Both the position numbers and the translations under genes were made by a program. DNA of 64,000 bases from Burkholderiales bacterium JOSHI_001 (lineage in GTDB: Bacteria > Pseudomonadota > Gammaproteobacteria > Burkholderiales > Burkholderiaceae_C): the NCBI GenBank assembly GCA_000244995.1, contig CM001438.1, positions 5,436,096 through 5,500,095 of the forward strand, read 5' to 3'. This document shows, in pieces, positions 24,729 to 33,574 of the stretch; within the stretch, counting starts at the first letter, position 1; every line of letters begins with the position of its first letter. The notes under the pieces are model-generated. The model did no database searches. It was given only the letters and a program-made list of their open reading frames with translations, and had not been told where the DNA came from.

Positions 24729-25682
24729 TCAATCGATCTTCACGCCGGCCTGGTTCACCACCGTGGCCCAGCGCGCGCGTTCCTGGTCGAAGAAGCCGGT
24801 GAATTCGGTCGGTGTCATGGTGCGCACTTCGGCGCCCTGGGCCACCAGGCGCTCGCGCACCTCGGGGCTGCGGATGATGCGGGTGAGCTCGGCGGCCAGG
24901 CGGTTCAGCACCGCGGGCGGCGTGGCCGCGGGCACCAGCAGGCCCTGCCAGGTGCCGGACTCGAAGCCCTTCACGCCCTGCTCGGCGATGGTGGGCACAT
25001 TCGCCAGCAAGGGCACGCGCGTGGCCTTGCTCACGCCCAGCACCTTCAGCTTGCCGGCCTGCACCTGGGGCAGCGTGGCCAGCATGCCGTTCATCAGCAC
25101 CTGGGTCTGCCCGGCCACGGTGTCGCCAATGGCCTGCGAGCCGCCCTTGTAGGGGATGTAGGTCCACTGCGCGCCGGTGGCGCGTTCCACCGCCACGCCG
25201 GCCAGGTGCGGCGCGCTGCCGATGGCCGTGACCGCGAAGTTCAGCTTGTCCTTCTTCGACAGCGCCACCAGCTCCTGCAGGTTGTTGGCGGCCACCGACG
25301 GGTGCACCACCAGCAGGTGGGGCGAATAGGCCAGCATGGTGACGCCGCGCAGGTCCTTGCCCGGGTCGAAGGGCAGCTGCTTGTAGACGGATGCGGTGAT
25401 GGCCAGCGCGCCCACGTCGCACAGCAGCAGGGTGTGGCCGTCGTTGCTCTTGGCCACCGCGTCGGTGCCGGTGTTGCCGTTGGCGCCGGGCTTGTTCTCG
25501 ACGATGACGGCCTGCTTCAGCGCGTCACCCAGGGGCTGGCTGATGGCGCGCGCAATGATGTCCGACGAGCCGCCGGGCGGGTAGGGCACCACGATGCGGA
25601 TGGGCTTGCTGGGCCAGGCCTGGGCCAGCGCGTTGGATGCAGCCAGGGCCAGCAGGGCAGCGACTGTGATGCGGCGGTTCAT
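24729..25682 (-). CDS. Bug/TctC-family periplasmic solute-binding protein
   Basis: This 317-residue protein has a signal peptide (ITVAALLALAASNALAQA) and the Bug-family hallmarks: KPIRIVVPYPPGGSSDIIAR at the mature N-terminus, VENKPGANGNTGTDAVAKS and a PYKGGSQAI motif. Bug proteins bind carboxylates in the periplasm, either for tripartite tricarboxylate (TctABC) transport or for signalling. No TctA/TctB gene is nearby. It sits between gudD and glxR in the same operon, so a glucarate-type ligand is likely. A paralogue is encoded at 27032-28009. Confidence 0.9.
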   Translation of the reverse strand: MNRRITVAALLALAASNALAQAWPSKPIRIVVPYPPGGSSDIIARAISQPLGDALKQAVIVENKPGANGNTGTDAVAKSNDGHTLLLCDVGALAITASVYKQLPFDPGKDLRGVTMLAYSPHLLVVHPSVAANNLQELVALSKKDKLNFAVTAIGSAPHLAGVAVERATGAQWTYIPYKGGSQAIGDTVAGQTQVLMNGMLATLPQVQAGKLKVLGVSKATRVPLLANVPTIAEQGVKGFESGTWQGLLVPAATPPAVLNRLAAELTRIIRSPEVRERLVAQGAEVRTMTPTEFTGFFDQERARWATVVNQAGVKID

Positions 25683-25700
25683 GCGGGGGTCTCCTGCGGT

Positions 25701-27026
25701 TCAGCGCACCAGGGCCGGCCGCTTGGGGTGGAAGGTCCAGCCGGGTATCAGGTACTGCATGGCCATGGCGTCGTCGCGCGCGCCCAGGCCGTGCTGGCGG
25801 TACAGCTGGTGGGCCTTGTCCACCTCCACCATGTCCAGCTGGATGCCCAGGCCGGGCTGCTTGGGCACCTGCACATGGCCGCCCACGATCTGCAGCGGCT
25901 CCTTCGTCAGGCGCTGCCCATCCTGCCAGATCCAATGGGTGTCGATGGCAGTGACCTTACCCGGCGCAGCGGCACCCACATGGGTGAACATGGCCAGCGA
26001 CACGTCGAAGTGGTTGTTCGAGTGGCTGCCCCAGGTCAGGCCCCAGTCGCGGCAGGTCTGGGCCACGCGCACGCTGCCGGCCATCGTCCAGAAATGCGGG
26101 TCGGCCAGGGGAATGTCTACGCTTTGCAACGACAGCGCATGCACCAGCTGGCGCCAGTCGGTGGCCACCATGTTGGTGGCCGTGGGCAGGCCGGTGGCGC
26201 GTCGGAATTCGGCCATCACCTCGCGGCCCGAGAAGCCGTCTTCGGCGCCGCAGGGGTCTTCGGCATAGGCCACCACGCCGCGCATGTCGCGCATCAGGCG
26301 CACCGCGTCCTTCAGCAGCCAGCCGCCGTTGGGGTCCAGCGTGACGCGCGCTTCCGGAAAGCGCTCGTGCAGGGCCACCAGGGCCTGCACTTCGTCTTCG
26401 CCGCGTTGCACGCCGCCCTTGAGCTTGAAGTCGTTGAAGCCGTAGCGTTCGCGCGCGGCTTCGGCCAGGCGCACGATGGCTTCGGGCGTCAGCGCTTGCT
26501 CATGGCGAAGGCGGCTCCAGGCGTCGGGTGCGTCGGGTTCGCTGGCGTAGGGCAGGTCGGTCTTCGTGCGGTCGCCCAGGAAGAACAGGTAGCCCAGCAT
26601 CTCCACCGCGTCGCGTTGCTGGCCTTCGCCCAGCAGGGCCGCCACCGGCACGCCCAGGTGCTGGCCCAGCAAATCGAGCAGGGCACATTCGATCGCCGCC
26701 ACGGCGTGGATGGTGGTGCGCAGGTCGAAGGTCTGCTGGCCACGGCCGCCTGCGTCGCGGTCGGCAAAGGCCTTCTGCACCGCCTGCAGCACCTGCTGGT
26801 GCGAGCCCAGGGCCTGGCCCACGACCAGCGGCGCGGCGTCTTCCAGGGTCTGGCGGATCTTCTCGCCGCCGGGCACTTCGCCCACGCCGGTGTTCCCCGC
26901 GCTGTCGGTCAGGATGAGCAGGTTGCGGGTGAAGAAGGGGCCGTGTGCGCCGCTCAGGTTCAGCAGCATGCCGTCGCGGCCGGCCACCGGAATGGCCTGC
27001 AGTTTCGTGATGACGGGGGTGCTCAT
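25701..27026 (-). CDS. gudD: D-glucarate dehydratase
   Basis: The product has 441 residues from ATG 27026 and belongs to the enolase superfamily. It shows FKLKGGV (catalytic Lys pair), TLDPNGGW and YAEDPCG (metal-binding acid residues), and [16 protein letters not shown] with the catalytic His. GudD dehydrates D-glucarate (and often L-idarate) to 5-keto-4-deoxy-D-glucarate in the cytosol. The gene is closely packed between the two solute-binding genes (5 and 18 bases), confirming a dedicated glucarate operon. Confidence 0.93.
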   Translation of the reverse strand: MSTPVITKLQAIPVAGRDGMLLNLSGAHGPFFTRNLLILTDSAGNTGVGEVPGGEKIRQTLEDAAPLVVGQALGSHQQVLQAVQKAFADRDAGGRGQQTFDLRTTIHAVAAIECALLDLLGQHLGVPVAALLGEGQQRDAVEMLGYLFFLGDRTKTDLPYASEPDAPDAWSRLRHEQALTPEAIVRLAEAARERYGFNDFKLKGGVQRGEDEVQALVALHERFPEARVTLDPNGGWLLKDAVRLMRDMRGVVAYAEDPCGAEDGFSGREVMAEFRRATGLPTATNMVATDWRQLVHALSLQSVDIPLADPHFWTMAGSVRVAQTCRDWGLTWGSHSNNHFDVSLAMFTHVGAAAPGKVTAIDTHWIWQDGQRLTKEPLQIVGGHVQVPKQPGLGIQLDMVEVDKAHQLYRQHGLGARDDAMAMQYLIPGWTFHPKRPALVR

Positions 27027-27031
27027 CGGCC

Positions 27032-28009
27032 TCAATCCGCCGTGATTTTTCGGGTCTCGATGAGTTGCTTCCAGCGCGCGAACTCAGTGGCCTGGAAAGC
27101 GGTGAATTGTTCGGGGCTGTTGGCCACGATCTCGAAGCCCAGTTCCAGCAGCTTGGGCTTGGTGTCGGGGGCATTCAGCGCGGCCACGATGGCCTCGTGC
27201 AACCTGGCCTTGATGTCGGCCGGCAGGCCCTTGGGCGCGGCCACGGCCTGCCAGGAGTACACATCCACGCCCTTCACGCCGGCTTCGGCCAGCGTGGGCA
27301 CGTCCGGCAACAGCGGCGAGCGCTTGGCGCTGGTGATGGCCAGGCCGCGCAGCTTGCCGCTTTTCAGGTGGGGCATGGCGGTGTTGATGTTCACGAAGGA
27401 CGCGTCCACCTGCCCGCCCAGCAGGTCGGACATGGCAGGGCCGCCGCCCTTGTAGGGAATGTGGATGCCGTTGGTGCCGGTCTGCAGCCAGAAGAGCTCG
27501 GCCGTGAGGTGGTCGCTGCTGCCGTTGCCGGCCGAGGCGAAGCTCATCTTGTCGGGCTGGGCCTTCAGGTGGGCCAGCACGTCGGCCAGGCCCTTGTGCG
27601 GCGAGGTGGCAGGCACCACCAGCACATTGGGCGCCTGCACGGCCACGCTGATGTAGTCGAAGTCCTTCAGCGCGTCGTAGGTGACGCCCTTGATGAGGTG
27701 CGGCGCAATCACGTAGGGGCCGAGTGAGGACACCAGCAGCGTGTAGCCGTCGGCCGGCGCGCGCTTGACCTGGCCCGCGCCCACCGTGCCGGTGGCACCG
27801 GCCTTGTTGTCCACGATGAAGGTGCTTCCCAGCTTTTCCTGCAGCTTCGGCGCCAGGGCGCGGGCGATCAGGTCGGTGGACCCGCCCGGCGGGAAGGGCA
27901 CCACCAGGGTCACCGGCTTGGCGGCGGGCCAGGCCTGGGCCTGGGCGGTGCCGGTGAACACCGGGCTCAGAACGGCCAGGGTGGCCAGCGTGGCGAGCAA
28001 CTTCTTCAT
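27032..28009 (-). CDS. Bug/TctC-family periplasmic solute-binding protein, first gene of the glucarate operon
   Basis: The start ATG 28009 is preceded by AGGAG and followed by a clear signal peptide ([19 protein letters not shown], cleavage near AQAQA). Mature Bug motifs are [36 protein letters not shown] and [16 protein letters not shown]; length 325. It is transcribed just downstream of two palindromic operators and leads the operon with gudD. Its ligand is likely a sugar acid (glucarate). It is a paralogue of the product of 24729-25682, which may have another ligand. Confidence 0.9.
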   Translation of the reverse strand: MKKLLATLATLAVLSPVFTGTAQAQAWPAAKPVTLVVPFPPGGSTDLIARALAPKLQEKLGSTFIVDNKAGATGTVGAGQVKRAPADGYTLLVSSLGPYVIAPHLIKGVTYDALKDFDYISVAVQAPNVLVVPATSPHKGLADVLAHLKAQPDKMSFASAGNGSSDHLTAELFWLQTGTNGIHIPYKGGGPAMSDLLGGQVDASFVNINTAMPHLKSGKLRGLAITSAKRSPLLPDVPTLAEAGVKGVDVYSWQAVAAPKGLPADIKARLHEAIVAALNAPDTKPKLLELGFEIVANSPEQFTAFQATEFARWKQLIETRKITAD

Positions 28010-28035
28010 GCGGAACTCCTGAAACGATGCCGTCA

Positions 28036-28055
28036 ATTTGGTAGCGCTACCAAAT
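28036..28055. promoter_or_regulatory. LacI-type operator, 20-bp perfect palindrome
   Basis: ATTTGGTAGCGCTACCAAAT is a perfect 20-bp palindrome about 27 bases upstream of the first glucarate operon gene. It shares the 12-bp core GGTAGCGCTACC with a second site whose centre lies 27 bases away. Central CG and this symmetry are typical of LacI-family operators, and a LacI-type gene is adjacent. Confidence 0.85.
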
Positions 28056-28066
28056 GGGATCACGAT

Positions 28067-28078
28067 GGTAGCGCTACC
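28067..28078. promoter_or_regulatory. Second LacI-type operator
   Basis: GGTAGCGCTACC is a perfect 12-bp palindrome, identical to the core of the site at 28036-28055. The pair lies in the gap between the regulator gene and the glucarate operon. Confidence 0.8.
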
Positions 28079-28121
28079 GACGAATGCTCACAAGGGTGCC
28101 CGGCCGGGGGTTTTCCCGCGC

Positions 28122-29165
28122 TCAGCTGCTGTGCCGCTGGACGATGGAAAAGCCGATGTCGACGATGCGTTCGGCCACCGCGCGGCCTTCGGCGCGGTCC
28201 ACGATGAACTGCGCCGCCTGGCGGCCGATGGCCGCGCCCTTGATGTGCACGGTGCTGAGCGCCGGCTCCAGGTCGGCGGCAAAGTCCAGGTCGCCAAAAC
28301 CCACCACAGCCAGGTCCTGGGGCACTACCAGGCCGCGCACCCGGGCTTCGGTCAGCACGCCCAGGGCCAGCAGGTCGGAGCTGCAAAACACCGCGTCCAG
28401 GCGCTCGCGCCCGGTGTCCTGCCCCTGCAGCAGCGCGGCCAGGCCGTCGCGCCCGCTTTTCAGGGTGGTGGGCGCGGCCACCGTGGCCACGCGCACCGGT
28501 TGCAGGCCCAGGGCCAGGGCTTCGGCCTGGAAAGCCTGCATGCGGCGCTGGGCCCGTTCGTCGCCGCCGCTGACCACGGCCAGGCGGCGCCGGCCCCGGC
28601 CGTGCAGGTAGCGCGCCACCGCGCGGCCCACCTCCCCATGGGAAAAGCCCACCAGCATGTCGATGGGCGTGGGCGTCAGGTCCCAGGTTTCCACCACCGG
28701 GATGCCGCTGGCCAGCAGGCGGCGGCGGCCTTCGCTCGAATGCAGAACGCCGGTCAGCACGATGCCGTCCGGCCGGCGCCCGACGATGGCTTCCAGCAGC
28801 GCGTCTTCGCGGTCGCCGCGGTAGCCGCTTTGGCCCAGCATCAGCTGGTAGCCACGCTCGGCCAGGGCTTCGGTGAGCGAACGCACCGATTCCACGAACA
28901 CCGGCCCCGACAGCGTGGGCACCAGGGCCGCCACCAGCTTGCTGCGCGCCGAGGCCAGGCCGCCGGCCAGCAGGTTGGGCACGTAGCCGGTGCGGGCCAC
29001 CGCGTCGGCCACCTTGCGGCGCACGTCTTCGGACACCTGGGCCGGCGACTTCAGCGCGCGCGACGCGGTGATGGGCGCCACCCCGGCCAGCTTGGCCACG
29101 TCGTGCAGGGTGACGGCCCCGCTGCCGCGGCGGCTGCGTCGGGACGGGGCGGTGTCGGCGGGCAT
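28122..29165 (-). CDS. LacI-family transcriptional regulator of the glucarate operon
   Basis: The chosen start is ATG 29165 (347 residues). The N-terminal helix-turn-helix VTLHDVAKLAGVAPITASRAL and hinge ARTGYVPNLLAGGLASARSK are typical of LacI/GntR-type regulators. The effector domain is a periplasmic-binding-protein fold of about 275 residues. It ends upstream of the operon promoter, and the palindromes GGTAGCGCTACC sit between the two genes. A similar sequence lies before its own start (29185-29196), which suggests autoregulation. The inducer is inferred to be glucarate or a pathway intermediate. Confidence 0.9.
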   Translation of the reverse strand: MPADTAPSRRSRRGSGAVTLHDVAKLAGVAPITASRALKSPAQVSEDVRRKVADAVARTGYVPNLLAGGLASARSKLVAALVPTLSGPVFVESVRSLTEALAERGYQLMLGQSGYRGDREDALLEAIVGRRPDGIVLTGVLHSSEGRRRLLASGIPVVETWDLTPTPIDMLVGFSHGEVGRAVARYLHGRGRRRLAVVSGGDERAQRRMQAFQAEALALGLQPVRVATVAAPTTLKSGRDGLAALLQGQDTGRERLDAVFCSSDLLALGVLTEARVRGLVVPQDLAVVGFGDLDFAADLEPALSTVHIKGAAIGRQAAQFIVDRAEGRAVAERIVDIGFSIVQRHSS

Positions 29166-29184
29166 GCCCGGATTGTAGGGCGAT

Positions 29185-29196
29185 GACAGCGCTACC
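29185..29196. promoter_or_regulatory. Degenerate LacI-type operator upstream of the regulator gene
   Basis: GACAGCGCTACC matches the operon operator GGTAGCGCTACC in 10 of 12 positions and lies 20 bases upstream of the regulator's ATG 29165. A weak site of this kind would allow autoregulation. Confidence 0.55.
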
Positions 29197-29228
29197 GTCG
29201 GGCCCACCCGGCAGCTGTTGTCAGCGCT

Positions 29229-30371
29229 TCAGCCCGCCGGCGCCTTGCGTTGGGCCACGCCGGCCGGTTTGGGTGCGCGGTAGTTCCACCAGGGCAGCGC
29301 GCGGGTGAGCGACAGCACCTCGCCGGCATCCGGGCTGGGTTCGTAGCCGGGCAGGGCATGCAGCGCGCGGGCCCAGGCCGGGGCCTGCAGCGCGGCGCGC
29401 AGCTGCAGCACCGCGGGGTGGTCCAGCACCTCCTTCAGGCAGACCAGGAAGTAGTCTTCTTCGGTCAGGGGCTGGAAGTCCAGGCCGAACTGGTGCGCCG
29501 CGGCCTCGATGCCGGGGCCGCAGTCGGCCACGCCGCTGGCAATGGCCGCGGCCACCGCCACATGGCTTTCTTCGGGGTGCCCGTCCCAGCCGTTGATGGC
29601 CGCGGGGTCCAGCCCCTCGGCGTGCAGCAGGTGGTCCATCAGCAGCCGCGTGCCCGAGCCGGGCTGGCGGTTCAGGAAGCGCACGCCGCTGTCGGCCAGG
29701 TGGCGCAGGGTGTGCACCTGCTGGGCATTGGGCCGGCGCAGCATCAGCCCTTGCGTGCGGCGCAGGCAGCCGATGAGCTTGTGGCGCCCGGGCTTGAGCA
29801 GGGGCTTCAAGGCCGCCGCAAAGTGCGGCGCCGCGCTGCTGATGGGCGGCACATGGAAGCCCGCCACCAGGCATCGGCCCTGGGCCAGGGCCTGCAGCGC
29901 GTCCACGCTGCCGGCGAAACGCAGGTCCATGTGCAGGCGGTGCCGGCCGCTGGCCACTTCACGCAGCTGCGGCAGCGCCAGGTCGTGGCTGGCCCAGATG
30001 GTCAGCACCTGCTGGTTGCCGTCCAGCGCGTCGGACAGCACGCGTTCAAGCTCGGCGCGCAGGGCTTCGATGTGCGGTGTGAGCCGCGTGCGGGCGCGGG
30101 TCTCGGCCCACAGCAGGCGGTCGGCAAAGGGCGTCAGGCGCGCGGGCTGGCCCTGCACCCAGCTCACCAGCGGCTCGCCCAACACCTGTTCCCAGTGCTT
30201 GATGGCGCCCCACACATGGCGGTAGCTGGCGCCGCGGGCGGCGGCGGCGTGGCGGATGGAGCCGTGTTCGCGCACCGCCGACAACAGGTCGAACACGGGG
30301 TTGTCGATCTGCGCACCCAACTGGCCGTCGGTCTCGAAGCTGTACTGCAGGTGAACGCCACGCGTCTTCAT
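29229..30371 (-). CDS. ModE/LysR-type HTH regulator with periplasmic-binding-like domain
   Basis: The 380-residue protein has an N-terminal winged helix of the ModE type (FDLLSAVREHGSIRHAAAARGASYRHVWGAI) and a C-terminal substrate-binding domain of the PBP type (COG1910-like), seen in RFLNRQPGSGTRLLMDHLL and ASGVADCGPGIEAAA. Such regulators control molybdate or tungstate uptake and molybdenum-cofactor enzymes. It is downstream of and co-directional with tupA, with a 128-base gap, so regulation of tungstate or molybdate uptake is inferred. Confidence 0.82.
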   Translation of the reverse strand: MKTRGVHLQYSFETDGQLGAQIDNPVFDLLSAVREHGSIRHAAAARGASYRHVWGAIKHWEQVLGEPLVSWVQGQPARLTPFADRLLWAETRARTRLTPHIEALRAELERVLSDALDGNQQVLTIWASHDLALPQLREVASGRHRLHMDLRFAGSVDALQALAQGRCLVAGFHVPPISSAAPHFAAALKPLLKPGRHKLIGCLRRTQGLMLRRPNAQQVHTLRHLADSGVRFLNRQPGSGTRLLMDHLLHAEGLDPAAINGWDGHPEESHVAVAAAIASGVADCGPGIEAAAHQFGLDFQPLTEEDYFLVCLKEVLDHPAVLQLRAALQAPAWARALHALPGYEPSPDAGEVLSLTRALPWWNYRAPKPAGVAQRKAPAG

Positions 30372-30499
30372 GGCGGGGAAGATACACCAGCGGGGATGGC
30401 CAGGTGGTTCAGCCGCGGCGCCCGGGCATCAGCCCCCACACGGTGCACCGCCGCATGGCGCAGCAACGGCAACAGGGCGGCTGGGGCCGCGCGCGGGCT

Positions 30500-31321
30500 T
30501 TACTTGTCGGCGTTCGGGAAGAACAGCTGTTCGCCGCCGATCTTGTAGGCCGCCACGCTGGCCTGGCCGGCGGGTGACACCACCCAGTCGATGAAGGCCT
30601 GGCCCAGGTCCTTCTTCACATGCGGGTGCTTGGCCGGGTTCACCAGCATCACGCCGTACTGGTTGAACAGGCGCTTGTCGCCTTCCACCAGCACGGCCAG
30701 GTCGCCGCGCGCCTTGAAGCTGAGCCAGGTGCCGCGGTCGGCCAGCACGTAGCCGTTCATGCCGCTGACCATGTTCAGCGCCGGGCCCATGCCGCAGCCG
30801 CATTCCTTGTAGCCCGCCGGCTTGGCGGCGGCCACGTCCACATTCGCGGCCTTCCAGTAGCGCAGTTCGGCGGCGTGGGTGCCGCTCTTGTCGCCGCGCG
30901 AGACGAAATTTTCCTTGGACGCAGCCAGCTTGGCCAATGCGGCCGTGATGTCCTTGCCCTTCACGCCGGCCGGGTCGGCCTTGGGGCCGATGAGCACGAA
31001 GTCGTTGACCATGACCGGCAGGCGCTTCACGCCGAAGCCGTCGGCCACGAACTTTTCTTCGGCCACCTGGTCGTGCACGAACACCACGTCGGCGTCCCCG
31101 CGGCGGCCCATGTCCAGGGCCTGGCCGGTGCCCAGGGCCACGACGCGAACTTCAATGCCGCTGGCCGCCTTGAAGGCCGGCAGCAGGTGGGCGAACAGGC
31201 CGGATTGTTCGGTGGACGTGGTGGACGCCACGACGATGAACTTGGCGTCCTGGGCATGGGCGCTGATGCCGACAAGGCCGGCGGCGAAGGTCAGGGCGAG
31301 GAGCAGGCGGCGCGTGAGCAT
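30500..31321 (-). CDS. tupA: Tungstate/molybdate ABC transporter substrate-binding protein TupA
   Basis: Start ATG 31321 gives 273 residues with a signal peptide (RRLLLALTFAAGLVGISAHAQ). The oxyanion-binding motif VASTTSTEQSGLF and the later SRGDKSGTHAAELRYW are typical of TupA. It binds tungstate in the periplasm and would hand it to TupBC. Neither tupB nor tupC is found on either side, so the protein is an orphan in this window or uses a transporter encoded elsewhere. The regulator downstream and the cox cluster upstream both relate to Mo/W cofactor chemistry. Confidence 0.88.
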   Translation of the reverse strand: MLTRRLLLALTFAAGLVGISAHAQDAKFIVVASTTSTEQSGLFAHLLPAFKAASGIEVRVVALGTGQALDMGRRGDADVVFVHDQVAEEKFVADGFGVKRLPVMVNDFVLIGPKADPAGVKGKDITAALAKLAASKENFVSRGDKSGTHAAELRYWKAANVDVAAAKPAGYKECGCGMGPALNMVSGMNGYVLADRGTWLSFKARGDLAVLVEGDKRLFNQYGVMLVNPAKHPHVKKDLGQAFIDWVVSPAGQASVAAYKIGGEQLFFPNADK

Positions 31322-31502
31322 GCGGGCGATCCGGACAGCGAGGGTGAGGCCTGAATTGTCCCCAAGCGCCCCTCCGGCAGCGATATGCACAACGCTGCAT
31401 AGCTTGAGACCGCACCAGGGCCGCATCGGAATGCATGGCAGAACATATGACGTTTCAGCGGCGGCTTGCGTCACGTTGCGGACCTTCCAAGGCTGCGTGC
31501 CG

Positions 31503-31610
31503 AGTTCAGCGCGAGGAGCGCTGCGCCGTACTCGCTTTGCTCCGTGTCCCCCGCCGGCCTGCGGCCGGCTCCTCCTTGACCTGCGCAAAGCGAGCACGGC
31601 ACACCGCTCC
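31503..31610 (-). repeat. Dispersed hairpin repeat, copy 2 (reverse of copy 1)
   Basis: Arms at 31515-31539 and 31586-31610 match the reverse complement of the copy at 23670-23777, including the shared outer stretch GTTCAGCGCGAGGAGCG and the core sequence CTCCTCCTTGAC. It lies in the 473-base gene-free gap 31322-31794 between tupA and coxG. Confidence 0.75.
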
Positions 31611-31647
31611 CGAACCTGCCGTGGCATGCCCCCACGCCGCATGCCTC

Positions 31648-31768
31648 GGTGGTGCCGGAGCGACGGGCTGGGGCTTGTGTGGAGCGAAGTCAAGGAGGAG
31701 CCCGCCGCCGCAGGCGGTGGGCGGGGGACATGAGCGGAACACAAGCCCCAGCGCGGCGCGATCTCGCC
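31648..31768 (+). repeat. Dispersed hairpin repeat, variant copy 3
   Basis: This copy shares the flank CGGTGGTGCCGGAGCGA and the core GTCAAGGAGGAGCC...GGCGGGGGACA with copy 1, but its arms have another sequence: GCTGGGGCTTGTGT (31667-31680) and ACACAAGCCCCAGC (31739-31752), a perfect 14-bp inverted repeat. The rest of the gap 31322-31794 has no gene that I can support. Confidence 0.7.
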
Positions 31769-31794
31769 CGTCGTGAAAGGACAGCTACGTGCCG

Positions 31795-32343
31795 TCAGCC
31801 GCCAAACAGCCTCTTGAACCAAGCCACGATCCGCGCCACCAATCCGCCACCACCTGCCACTTCAGGCGCCACAGCCTCAGTCACCGGCGCCACGCCATAA
31901 CGTTCCGCCAGCTTCTCATTGAAGCGCTCGAAGAAGTCGGTGGCCATCTTCTGCGCCGCCATGTCCACCAGGCGCGAGCCGATCTGGGCCAGCTTGCCGC
32001 CGACGCTGGCATTCGCGGTGTAGTGCAGCACCGTCTGGTTGGGGCCGGTGGCTTCCAGCTTGATCTCGGCACTGCCCTTGCCGTGGCCGGCCGGGCCGCC
32101 CTGGCCTTCGAACTGCAGGGTGTAGCCGTTCGGGGCCTGGATGTTTTCCAGCCGCAGCTTGCCCTTGAACTTGGCCTTCACCGGGCCCACCGACGCGGTG
32201 ACCAGGGCTTCGTACTGGTTCTCGCCGGTGGGGGTGATGCTTTCGCAGCCGGGAATCGAGGCCTGCAGCAGGCTCATGTCGTTCAGCGCCTCCCAGGCCT
32301 GGGCCTGGCCCACGGGCAAGGTTTGTTGGTTTGTCAGTTGCAT
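31795..32343 (-). CDS. coxG: CoxG-like SRPBCC protein (CO-dehydrogenase accessory)
   Basis: The 182-residue protein has the CoxG/SRPBCC pattern: LPVGQAQAWEALNDMSLLQA, SIPGCESITPTGENQYEA and a C-terminal hydrophobic helix (GLVARIVAWFKRLFGG) that would anchor it to the membrane. CoxG recruits CO dehydrogenase to the inner face of the cytoplasmic membrane in Afipia/Oligotropha carboxidovorans. Here it is the last gene of the cox operon, 26 bases after coxE. Its partner enzyme is broken in this window. Confidence 0.88.
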   Translation of the reverse strand: MQLTNQQTLPVGQAQAWEALNDMSLLQASIPGCESITPTGENQYEALVTASVGPVKAKFKGKLRLENIQAPNGYTLQFEGQGGPAGHGKGSAEIKLEATGPNQTVLHYTANASVGGKLAQIGSRLVDMAAQKMATDFFERFNEKLAERYGVAPVTEAVAPEVAGGGGLVARIVAWFKRLFGG

Positions 32344-32369
32344 GGTCGTGGTTCGAGAAGAACAAAGGA

Positions 32370-33569
32370 TCAGTGGATGCGCGCGGGCTGTTCGTTCTTG
32401 ACCAGCACCTGCACCAGCTCATCCAGGCTTTGCAGGTTGTGCGCCGGCAGGAAGCGGCTGACATGCGGCAGCATGGCGCGGATGCCGGCGGCGCGCGGTT
32501 GGAAATCGGTGAAGCGCAGCAGCGGGTTCAGCCAGATCAGGCGCCGGCAGCTCTTGGCCAGGCGCTCGGTTTCGAAGGCCAGCTGCGCGGTGTCGCCATG
32601 CTCCAGGCCGTCGCTGATCAGCAGCACGGTGGCCCGGGTGTTCAGCACGCGGCGGGCCCAGCGCTGGTTGAATTCATGCAGGCTGGCGGTGATGCGGGTG
32701 CCGCCGCTCCAGTCCTGCACCGCGCGCACCACCTGGCCCACGGCCAGGTCGGGGTCGCGGCTGTTCAGCAGGCGCGTGGTGCGCGTCAGACGCGTGCCGA
32801 AGACAAAACTTTCCACCCGCGCATCGGCATGACCCAGCACATGGGCGAAGTGCAGCAGCATGCGCGAGTAGCGGCTCATGCTGCCCGAGATGTCGGCCAG
32901 CACCACCAGCGGTGCGGGGCGGGTCTTGGGTTCGCGCCAGCGCATGGCCAGCAGTTCCCCGCCCGCGCGCGCCTGCGCCGCCAGCGTGGCGCGCCAGTCG
33001 GGGCGGCCGGGCTGCGCGGCTGCGCGGCTGCGGCGCGTGGGCAGCGGCTCGAACACCGGGCGCAGGCGTTTCAGGGCCGCTCGCGCCGCGTGCCATTCTT
33101 CGGTGCTCATGGTGTCGAAGTCGGCACGCTGCAGGATCTCGCGGTCGTTGAAGGTGAGCGCGGCGTCCACCTGCAGTTCTTCGGGCGGCTCGTCGTCCCG
33201 CGGCGTGTCGGGCTGGCGCGGGAACAGGGCGTCGCCCAGGCGGCGGTTCTCGGGCGGCGCGGGCAGGTCGCCGGGCTTCAACTGCACCTTGGGCAGCAGC
33301 ATGGCGCGCATGCGGCCCATCAGGTCGGGGTCTTTCCAGAACAGCGCGAAGGCCTGGTCGAACAGCTCGCGGTGTTCGGCCCGGTCCACCAGGCAGGCGG
33401 CCAGCACGGCGTGAAAGTCAGTGCGGGTTTCCAGGCCCGCCACCTGCAACGCCTGCAAGGCCAGCTGGATGCGGTCGGTGCCCACCGGCAGGCCGGCGGT
33501 GCGCAGCACGCGACCGAAGTGCATGACGTTTTCGGCCAGGTGGCCAGGGCCTTGTCGCGCGGGCAACAT
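32370..33569 (-). CDS. coxE: CoxE-like vWA-domain protein
   Basis: This 399-residue protein has the CoxE layout: an N-terminal helical part with the FAENVMHFGRVLR.. region and a C-terminal vWA domain with an intact MIDAS motif in LVVLADISGSMSRYSR and later VLLISDGLEHGD. CoxE and CoxD act together to mature the CO-dehydrogenase Mo-Cu cluster by inserting sulfur and copper. The gene begins 5 bases after coxD, as expected for a coupled pair. Confidence 0.88.
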   Translation of the reverse strand: MLPARQGPGHLAENVMHFGRVLRTAGLPVGTDRIQLALQALQVAGLETRTDFHAVLAACLVDRAEHRELFDQAFALFWKDPDLMGRMRAMLLPKVQLKPGDLPAPPENRRLGDALFPRQPDTPRDDEPPEELQVDAALTFNDREILQRADFDTMSTEEWHAARAALKRLRPVFEPLPTRRSRAAAQPGRPDWRATLAAQARAGGELLAMRWREPKTRPAPLVVLADISGSMSRYSRMLLHFAHVLGHADARVESFVFGTRLTRTTRLLNSRDPDLAVGQVVRAVQDWSGGTRITASLHEFNQRWARRVLNTRATVLLISDGLEHGDTAQLAFETERLAKSCRRLIWLNPLLRFTDFQPRAAGIRAMLPHVSRFLPAHNLQSLDELVQVLVKNEQPARIH

Positions 33570-33574
33570 GGGTG

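Noticed and set aside
31322-31822. N-terminal extension of tupA through the repeat region
   Set aside because: The extension translates the hairpin repeats; the signal peptide starts at ATG 31321.
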